A stretch of DNA of 19,704 bases from JBAVQS01 sp049694275. Its GTDB lineage: Bacteria; Chloroflexota; Anaerolineae; UBA4142; SHND01. The notes beneath the pieces are model-generated. The model made no database searches, was not told the DNA's origin, and worked only from the letters and a program-made list of their open reading frames with translations. Every line of letters starts with the position of its first letter. Positions within the stretch are counted from its first letter, which is position 1. The DNA is taken from assembly GCA_049694275.1 (NCBI GenBank), contig JBAVQS010000315.1, positions 1 through 19,704 on the forward strand. The letters run 5' to 3'. Both the position numbers and the translations under genes were made by a program. Shown here piece after piece: positions 14,498 through 19,704 of the stretch.

Positions 14498-15221
14498 CGC
14501 CGCGATGCCGCTCACCGCGCACCTGGAAGAGCTGCGGTCGCGGCTGATCGTCTCGGTTCTCGCCATCCTCATCACGACGATTGTCGGCTTTATCCTTGCC
14601 GATCAGATTATTTCCATCGTCAAAGTCCCCGCCGGCGGAATCACCCTTCATGTCTTTAGCCCGATGGACGGCTTTTTCGTCAAGTGGCGCATCGCGCTCT
14701 TTACGGGATTGGCCCTCGCCTCCCCGGTCTGGGTGTATGAGCTCGTCGCCTTTGTGGTCCCCGGGCTGAGCGCCGAGGAACGGCGGGTGGTGCTGCCGCT
14801 GATCGGCGCGGGATTTGTGCTCTTTGCCATCGGCGTCGCTTTTGGCTATTACCTGCTCTTTGGGATGATTAACGTGCTGATGGCGATGTTTGGCGCGCAG
14901 TTGGACTATTTTCCTTCGGCCGACGCCTATATCTCGTTTGTCATCTTTTTTCTGCTCTCGACCGGCGTCGCATTTGAACTGCCGGTGCTGTTGTACGGCC
15001 TGGTGCGGCTCCACGTCATCTCGACCGATTTGCTGCGCAAGCAACGCCGTTACTTTTACTTTGGCATGTTCGTCTTTGCCGAAATCATCACGCCGGTTTC
15101 CGATCCAATCGTCGCGCCGCTCACAATTACCGTCCCCCTCGTTATCCTCTATGAACTGACATTGATGCTTGCCCGCTGGGGCGAGCGCCGACGTGAACAG
15201 GCCCTTGCCGAATTCCATTAA
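14478..15221 (+). CDS. tatC: Sec-independent protein translocase subunit TatC
   Basis: The 247-aa protein has six membrane helices and is the receptor for twin-arginine signal peptides. PLTAHLEELRSRL (11-23) is the conserved cytoplasmic N-terminus. SPVWVYELVAFVVPGLSAEERR carries the phenylalanine and glutamate equivalent to the E. coli signal-binding residues F94 and E103. FELPV in the later loop corresponds to SFEVPV in E. coli. ITPVSDP near the last helices is also typical. The ATG at 14478 overlaps the end of tatA and suggests coupling; ATG 14505 is an alternative that still keeps HLEEL. The charged C-terminus ends 12 bases before the next gene. Confidence 0.95.
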   Translation: MTRPKRDAAMPLTAHLEELRSRLIVSVLAILITTIVGFILADQIISIVKVPAGGITLHVFSPMDGFFVKWRIALFTGLALASPVWVYELVAFVVPGLSAEERRVVLPLIGAGFVLFAIGVAFGYYLLFGMINVLMAMFGAQLDYFPSADAYISFVIFFLLSTGVAFELPVLLYGLVRLHVISTDLLRKQRRYFYFGMFVFAEIITPVSDPIVAPLTITVPLVILYELTLMLARWGERRREQALAEFH

Positions 15222-15233
15222 ATCATCGCGCGT

Positions 15234-15635
15234 ATGCACTGTTATCTTGTCTATTATGATGGCGGACCGGCGAGCGCGGCCGCCCTGCGGTCTGCACTCG
15301 ATCTCATGGAGCCGGAGACGCGGATTATCGCCCTGGCCAGTATCGTCAGCTCCGCTCACCCGCCAACCAAAGATTCCGCGTCCCGGTTCGAGACCGGCGC
15401 TCAGGCGGCGCTGGCCGGCGCCGTGGCAAACGCGGCCGAACGCGGAATCGCCATTCAAACCGCCATGCTCACCAGCGCCGATCCCGGGCGCGCCATCGTC
15501 TCCTACGCATACGAGTGCCATGCGACCAAGATTTTCTGGGGGATCAATCGCGCCGAGGTCGAGCGCGGACTCAACGCGACGGTCCAATATCTCCTTCGCT
15601 TTGCCCCGACCCAGGTGGTTTTGGTTGGGCTCTAA
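15234..15635 (+). CDS. UspA-like universal stress family protein
   Basis: The 133-aa protein fits the UspA fold. The N-terminal strand CYLVYYDGGPASAAALRSALDL resembles the Usp opening of strand, acidic residue and helix. A helix (AALAGAVANAAERGIAIQTAML) leads to a strand, then GRAIVSYAYECHATKIFWG, which resembles the usual block of I..(A)....D.I..G. The ending TQVVLVGL corresponds to the final CPVLVV strand. The nucleotide-binding GxxGS glycines are not clear, so it may not bind ATP. It starts 12 bases after tatC and has no good Shine-Dalgarno sequence. Its stop codon overlaps the stop of the convergent methyltransferase gene by four bases. Family assignment is moderate. Confidence 0.65.
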   Translation: MHCYLVYYDGGPASAAALRSALDLMEPETRIIALASIVSSAHPPTKDSASRFETGAQAALAGAVANAAERGIAIQTAMLTSADPGRAIVSYAYECHATKIFWGINRAEVERGLNATVQYLLRFAPTQVVLVGL

Positions 15636-16783
15636 TGCGCGTGCGGATAGTAGGTCTTGCCGATCTCGATCATCGCTTTGACGTTCTCGGGTTTGGCGTC
15701 CAGCGGGCAGTCGCAGCCGGTGCTGAGGATGAACCCATTCCCTTTGCCGACCACGTCGATCAGCCGCCGGACGTACGTGTCTACCTCGTCGACCGTCCCC
15801 AGCGCAAGGAGCTGTGCAGGCACATCGCCCATGATGCACAGGTGATCGCCCAGCACCTCTTTGGCTTTAAAGATGTTGGTTTGGCTGTCCAGTTCGAGCA
15901 CCGCTTTGCCGCGCGGCAATTCGAAAAAGCGGTCCAGATAGGGAACCCAGTTCGAATCGAAATGGAGCAGTGGGGTAATCCCCGCGTCGATGTAGGCCAG
16001 CGCCTGCCGCTTGATATAGGGCCAGGCAAAGCGGTCAAAGTAGCGGGGCGAAAGAAAAGTGGCGCGGGTGCCGGCCAAAAAGGCAGTGCGATAGCCGCGC
16101 TGAGTGCCCTGCTTGATCGTCCGCATCCCGTTAATGACCGCCTGGGAGATATCGTCCGCAATCTTGTCGCTGGCGGCCAAGACCTTGTCGGGCCGGCGGA
16201 AGAGGTCAAAGCTGAATTCCTTGATCGAGCGCGCCACCGAGAATAATTCCAACGGCGGCACCGAGGCGACGCCGGTAAAGGAGAGAATACCCTTACGCTC
16301 CCATTTCAGCGTGTCCCGTATCGCCTGGTCAAACCAGGCCTGCAAATAGGTTGGAACCTCGTGCGACGGCGTGTGGGGCCGGATGCGAGGGAACATTGCG
16401 CTCCAGAACGGCTGCCAGCCGTTCTCGATGATGAAATCGTAATCCTCCGGTTTCATCACCTCGCGTTCGTCAAACTGCCACTGCTCGTTCTCCGGTAATT
16501 CTCGGCCGGGAACCTTGAGCGGGGCAAGGAGAGTCAGCGTCCACGCAAACTCATTCAGAGTCGTCCCAAAGAAGGTGGCATCCCAGCCGCCATATTCGAT
16601 AAAAATCTCTTCCAGCACGTCACGACCGAGGTCGCCATTCGTGATGAATTTGCTGACCGGCACACCCTTTTGGTGGGCGCAGTAGAAATCCATCATCGGC
16701 ACGACCGGCACGCGGTCGACCGGCTGGAGGGCAATTGCGGCGTCGATGCGCTCGGCCGGGGTCATTGTTTCACGGACAGCCAT
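15632..16783 (-). CDS. UroD-family corrinoid methyltransferase
   Basis: The 383-aa protein belongs to the uroporphyrinogen decarboxylase superfamily. Its context and C-terminus point to methyl transfer rather than haem synthesis. HFDSNW (274-279), GDHLCIMGDVPAQLL (312-326) and STGCDCPLDAKPENVKAM (354-371) match the branch of methylcobamide methyltransferases that act with a corrinoid protein. The zinc site of MtaA and MtbA is H-x-C plus a later C. Here H274 and C357 are present, but the middle position is D276. It would move a methyl group to or from the corrinoid protein encoded just before it. GGAGGTG lies six bases before the ATG, within the last codons of that gene. The substrate cannot be told. 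Confidence 0.85.
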   Translation of the reverse strand: MAVRETMTPAERIDAAIALQPVDRVPVVPMMDFYCAHQKGVPVSKFITNGDLGRDVLEEIFIEYGGWDATFFGTTLNEFAWTLTLLAPLKVPGRELPENEQWQFDEREVMKPEDYDFIIENGWQPFWSAMFPRIRPHTPSHEVPTYLQAWFDQAIRDTLKWERKGILSFTGVASVPPLELFSVARSIKEFSFDLFRRPDKVLAASDKIADDISQAVINGMRTIKQGTQRGYRTAFLAGTRATFLSPRYFDRFAWPYIKRQALAYIDAGITPLLHFDSNWVPYLDRFFELPRGKAVLELDSQTNIFKAKEVLGDHLCIMGDVPAQLLALGTVDEVDTYVRRLIDVVGKGNGFILSTGCDCPLDAKPENVKAMIEIGKTYYPHAH

Positions 16784-16784
16784 C

Positions 16785-17426
16785 TTACACCTCCAATCCC
16801 ATGAGCTGGCGCGCGATCACGATTGCATCCTGCGGGTTGCGCCCAAACGCGTCCGCCCCCACATAACGGAGGACGCGCTCATCCACCGGCCCACCGCCGA
16901 TCATGACCCGGACCTCATCCCGAATCCCCGCCTGTTTGAGCGCCTCGACGGTCTCTTTCATAGAGATGAAGGAGGTGGTGAGCAGGGCCGAGAGGCCAAG
17001 CAGGTGGGCGCCGCTCTCTTCCAGCTTTTTGACAATCCGGTCCGGGGACACATCCACGCCAAGATCATACACGCGAAAATCCGCTGCGCGCAGCAGGGCG
17101 ACGACGATATTCTTGCCAATGTCGTGCATGTCGCCCTGGACGGTGGCAAAAACAATATCGCCGGCGCGGCTCGCGCTTGCCCCGCCGAGGTGCGGCTCGA
17201 TCTGCGACATCGCTCGCGCAAAGATATCCGCGGCCATAATGAGCTCGGTCAGGAAATAATGGCCGCCGGCAAAGCGCTTGCCGATCTCAATCATGCCGCT
17301 GCGCATGTCTTCAATAATGCTCGCCGGCGGCGCCCCAGCCGTGAGCGCGGTCGAGATCAATTGACTCACCTGCCGCTCGTCGAGCTCGACAAATGCCGTG
17401 GTCAGCTGGTTCTTTTCCTCGCTCAT
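16785..17426 (-). CDS. Corrinoid protein of a methyltransferase system
   Basis: The 213-aa protein has an N-terminal helical cap (about 15-85, with IEIGKRFAGGHYFLTELIMAADIF) followed by a Rossmann B12-binding domain. The signature DMHDIG is at 99-104, with H101 as the lower cobalt ligand. LSALLTT (145-151) and IGGGPVDE (176-183) complete the B12 motif set. It carries the methyl group between partner proteins, as MtaC, MtbC and MttC do. The start is ATG 17426, because AGGAG lies eight bases upstream; a longer frame to 17615 would run into the upstream gene. It is separated from the methyltransferase by one base, so the two are surely one operon. Confidence 0.95.
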   Translation of the reverse strand: MSEEKNQLTTAFVELDERQVSQLISTALTAGAPPASIIEDMRSGMIEIGKRFAGGHYFLTELIMAADIFARAMSQIEPHLGGASASRAGDIVFATVQGDMHDIGKNIVVALLRAADFRVYDLGVDVSPDRIVKKLEESGAHLLGLSALLTTSFISMKETVEALKQAGIRDEVRVMIGGGPVDERVLRYVGADAFGRNPQDAIVIARQLMGLEV

Positions 17427-17511
17427 CTCTTTCTCCTTTTGAGTGGACATGCATGCTTTTTCAAACCGGGATCCGCCCGCGCGACGCAACAACCGGCACC
17501 CGGAGCGCGCG

Positions 17512-18192
17512 TTAATCGGCGTGACGCCGGTGGCGGCAGGTTTCGCGCACCGAGCAATAATCGCACTGGGAGCCCTCCGCGGCGGTGCGGATGCCGAGGC
17601 CGAGTCCGAGCACAAAGGAAACGGACTTGTTCGGGCGCATGGCGCAACCTTCGGTCAGGGTGACGCCGATCCGGTCAGCCGGGACAAGGCCGAAGAGGAC
17701 GCGCTGCTCGGCGAGCGGCCAACCGGGCTCGCCGGGACTGAGGGGAAAGCCGATGGGGTAACCCCACTCGGCGGCGAGCGGCTCCAGAAAGGCACAGACC
17801 TGCTGGACGAGATTGATCACCGCCGCCGTCCCCATGCAGTCGAGCAAATAGCCGGAGACTGCATCGCCTTGCTGGAAATACTGACTCGACCGTTCCTCAA
17901 GCGCCGCACCGATGGTCGCCATACCGACGACCACTTCGCTCGCGGGCGCGAGAACATGGGCGACGTCGGGGCCACGCAGGACCTGCCCGCCGGCCAGATA
18001 GACACGGTCATGCATGACCTTTTGTACGGGAAAGCGCTCGAAAATCGCGGCGGGGACGACAAGCCGCTGCGCCTCGGGGTACAGGGTCTCACCCACGCCG
18101 CGGAGGGCAGGACGGGGCTCTCGTCCCCCCAGTTCCACCTGCCAGATATCATCGAGCGTGAACTGTGGGACCAGATCGGTCAGGACGCGCAT
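17512..18192 (-). CDS. MetH-activation-domain-like protein, probable corrinoid reactivation factor
   Basis: The 226-aa protein resembles the AdoMet-binding activation domain of cobalamin-dependent methionine synthase, seen here as a stand-alone protein. Key blocks are YLLDCMGTAAV (115-125), FPLSPGEPGWPLAEQ (149-163) and RIGVTLTEGCAMRPNKSVSF (174-193). The C-terminus adds a C-x2-C-x5-C cluster (C210, C213, C219) that could hold iron-sulfur or zinc. Such proteins are common beside corrinoid methyltransferases and may rescue oxidised cobalamin or help methyl transfer; that role is inferred. ATG 18192 is used, with GTG 18195 and TTG 18198 also in frame. A GGAG lies ten bases before the TTG, so the start is uncertain by two codons. 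The corrinoid gene follows after 85 bases. Confidence 0.8.
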   Translation of the reverse strand: MRVLTDLVPQFTLDDIWQVELGGREPRPALRGVGETLYPEAQRLVVPAAIFERFPVQKVMHDRVYLAGGQVLRGPDVAHVLAPASEVVVGMATIGAALEERSSQYFQQGDAVSGYLLDCMGTAAVINLVQQVCAFLEPLAAEWGYPIGFPLSPGEPGWPLAEQRVLFGLVPADRIGVTLTEGCAMRPNKSVSFVLGLGLGIRTAAEGSQCDYCSVRETCRHRRHAD

Positions 18193-18220
18193 CACCAAGT
18201 ATCAGAGACTCCCTGCGGTC

Positions 18221-18352
18221 GGAATTCCCCGCCTCAACGTGAAAGGTCGCTTCAGCGACCGAAAAGGGGTTCGCCAACAGAGTCATGGAATTCTCCGCCT
18301 GAACATGACAGGTCGCCTCAGCGACCGAAAATGAGTTTGCCAACGGAGTTAT
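18221..18352 (+). repeat. 66-bp tandem duplication with internal hairpins, in the divergent spacer
   Basis: Two head-to-tail units, 18221-18286 and 18287-18352, each 66 bases long, match at 56 positions by my count. Each holds a hairpin with six-base arms, GGTCGC and GCGACC (18245-18260 and 18311-18326), and loops TTCA or CTCA. The stem is fully conserved while the surroundings have changed. The remainder of the 18193-18494 spacer shows no gene. No B12-box or other riboswitch core is evident. Confidence 0.85.
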
Positions 18353-18494
18353 TGAAGGCTGATGTTTATCCTAAACAGGCCGGGTCAAAAATGGGTACCA
18401 ATGGGGTGAGAATTCAGGAAGAATGAGCGGCTTGTAACCGATTTTTCATGCAAACGTAGATATTGCTAGAGACGATGACAAAGGAGCGAGTCCC

Positions 18495-19010
18495 ATGAAA
18501 CGTCCGGATGGTGTCACGATTATTGCATTGGGGGATTTTCTGGTTGGAGGGATGGTGTTGCTCGGCGCATGCGCGATCCTGATGTCGATGGCGACGATCG
18601 CATTCGCCCCCGGTGAGGCAGGCGGCCGAATGGTCGCGATCGGCTTTGTCGGAATCGGGCTACTCGCCACGCTGGCCGCGGCCGCAATGAGCCTCGCCGC
18701 CGGGTGGGGCTTGTGGCGGCTGCGAGAGTGGGGCCGTTGGGTGACCATCGTGCTGGCCATCTTGATGCTGCTTGGCTTTCCCTTCGGCACGGTGCTAGGC
18801 GGGTTGATGATTTGGTACCTCTTGAAACCGGAGGTTGCGCGGGCGTTTGGCGCGAGCGGCCCGGTTGTTCCGTCGACCCCCGCGGCCTGGCGCCCGGCTA
18901 TGCCCGGCGCCCCTGCGGGCGCATCCGCATCGGCCTCCGTCGCCGCCGTCTTTCCACCCATTCCTCCCGCGCCGGATTCGTCTATTCCGCCCGCCGCTGG
19001 CGAGCGCTAA
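18495..19010 (+). CDS. Hypothetical small membrane protein with Ala/Pro-rich tail
   Basis: Function not recognised. The 171-aa protein has four hydrophobic segments: about 7-35, 45-72, 82-100 and a short one near 98-110. A conserved-looking WGLWRLREWGRW lies between the second and third, a motif seen in small bacterial membrane proteins of unknown role. From about residue 120 the tail is rich in alanine, proline and serine and is probably disordered. AAAGGAG lies about nine bases before the ATG at 18495. The stop is only 13 bases before the GyrI-like gene, so the two are likely co-transcribed. Confidence 0.75.
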   Translation: MKRPDGVTIIALGDFLVGGMVLLGACAILMSMATIAFAPGEAGGRMVAIGFVGIGLLATLAAAAMSLAAGWGLWRLREWGRWVTIVLAILMLLGFPFGTVLGGLMIWYLLKPEVARAFGASGPVVPSTPAAWRPAMPGAPAGASASASVAAVFPPIPPAPDSSIPPAAGER

Positions 19011-19023
19011 ATCGGAGGAGATG

Positions 19024-19644
19024 ATGACGACCAAAAAGCTCGATCTCAAACGAGAGATGAAAGAGTTCTGGCTGCCGCCGCGCGAGCCGGTGCTCGTCAA
19101 GGTTCCACCGTTCTATTTCCTCATGGTGGATGGTCAGGGCGACCCGAACACCGCGCAGGCCTACCAGGATGCACTGCAAGCGCTCTATGGCGTTTCCTAT
19201 ACGCTCAAATTCATGCTCAAGAAGAGCGCACGCGGCGTCGATTACTCGGTTGCCCCACTGGAAGGATTGTGGTGGGCGGACAACATGGAGCTGTTCAGCG
19301 CGGAGGACAAGGGGCAGTGGCTTTGGACGGCGATGATCATGCAGCCCCGCCCAGTGAGCGAGGCGCTGATCCATAAGGCGATGGAAGAGGTCGCCGAGAA
19401 AAAGGAGCTGCCCGCGCTGAGCAAGGTACGCTTCGAGTGCTACGACGAGGGCCTCTCCGCACAGATCATGCACATCGGCCCCTATGCCGCGGAAAAGCCG
19501 ACCATCGACAGGCTGCACGCCTTTATCGAATCGAACGGCTACCGGCGACGCGGCAAGCATCACGAGATCTACCTGGGTGATCCACGCCGCGCCGACCCGG
19601 CCAAGCTGAAAACCGTCATTCGCCAACCCGTCGAGCGCGCCTAG
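19024..19644 (+). CDS. GyrI-like small-molecule-binding domain protein
   Basis: The 206-aa protein resembles stand-alone GyrI-like (SOUL/BacT-fold ligand-binding) proteins. The opening KVPPFYFLMVDGQGDPNTAQ, then AYQDALQALYGVSYTLKFM, and VAPLEGLWW are characteristic. The later half has LSAQIMHIGPYAAEKPTIDRLHAFI and GKHHEIYLGDPRR, which complete the second half of the tandem fold. There is no DNA-binding domain, so it probably binds or modifies a small compound rather than regulating transcription directly. GGAGG at 19014-19018 sits five bases before ATG 19024 and only two before ATG 19021, so the second is chosen. It follows the membrane protein gene closely. Sixty bases of apparently non-coding sequence remain to the window end. 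Confidence 0.88.
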   Translation: MTTKKLDLKREMKEFWLPPREPVLVKVPPFYFLMVDGQGDPNTAQAYQDALQALYGVSYTLKFMLKKSARGVDYSVAPLEGLWWADNMELFSAEDKGQWLWTAMIMQPRPVSEALIHKAMEEVAEKKELPALSKVRFECYDEGLSAQIMHIGPYAAEKPTIDRLHAFIESNGYRRRGKHHEIYLGDPRRADPAKLKTVIRQPVERA

Positions 19645-19704
19645 CGCGCCCCATGCCCGCATCGAAAGAGAATACCCCGTTAAGCATGCAAAAGGCCCGC
19701 CCCC

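Noticed and set aside
14451..15839. Minus-strand open frame of 462 codons opposite tatC and the UspA-like gene
   Set aside because: The composition is very rich in Arg, Gly, Asp and Gln with no domain, and TatC on the other strand is unambiguous.
17443..18426. Plus-strand open frame of 327 codons across the activation protein gene and the 66-bp repeat
   Set aside because: It runs antisense to a recognisable MetH-activation-like gene and ends in the tandem repeat, whose 66-base length (divisible by three) simply keeps the frame open.
18193..18494. Cobalamin riboswitch upstream of the corrinoid operon
   Set aside because: The location is suggestive, but I find no B12-box-like core in the spacer; the only structures are the small duplicated GGTCGC hairpins.

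Overview
The window is GC-rich, densely coded bacterial DNA with 17 supported protein genes and several families of short palindromic or tandem repeats. No RNA gene, IS transposase or CRISPR array is visible. The mix of genes is compatible with Chloroflexota (Anaerolineae-like): a type III restriction system, an M32 carboxypeptidase, TatA/TatC, a short KdpD, a UroD/corrinoid methyltransferase set, and many AATGACA-ended repeats. That placement is inference from gene content only.

Layout. Positions 1-5844, all minus strand, hold a type III-like restriction-modification locus. The helicase/nuclease Res comes first, then a small GIY-YIG nuclease, a 76-aa unknown protein, and the methyltransferase Mod, which runs off the left edge. 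Res and Mod are separated by clusters of palindromic repeats that bracket the GIY-YIG gene. Positions 5947-11211, also minus strand, hold an M32 carboxypeptidase, a glutaminase-type nitrilase, an 86-aa unknown, a stand-alone NAD synthetase and a GT87-type membrane glycosyltransferase. The nitrilase and synthetase look like the two halves of a split glutamine-dependent NAD synthetase.

Positions 11462-15635, plus strand, hold a KdpD-like kinase lacking the N-terminal P-loop domain, an overlapping KdpE-like regulator, tatA, tatC and a UspA-like protein. Phased TCTTTAC repeats lie between kdpE and tatA. Positions 15632-18192, minus strand, hold a corrinoid methyl-transfer module: a MetH-activation-like protein, a corrinoid protein and a UroD-family methyltransferase. 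A divergent spacer with a 66-bp tandem duplication follows. Positions 18495-19644, plus strand, hold a small membrane protein and a GyrI-like protein.

The most unusual signal is the repeat system. Elements starting TGTCATT and ending AATGACA occur in two diverged families that share one architecture. Their terminal heptamer AATGACA is reiterated at exact 19- or 20-bp spacing at several places. The GIY-YIG nuclease gene sits between two direct-repeat clusters of these elements, so it is a candidate enzyme for their spread.
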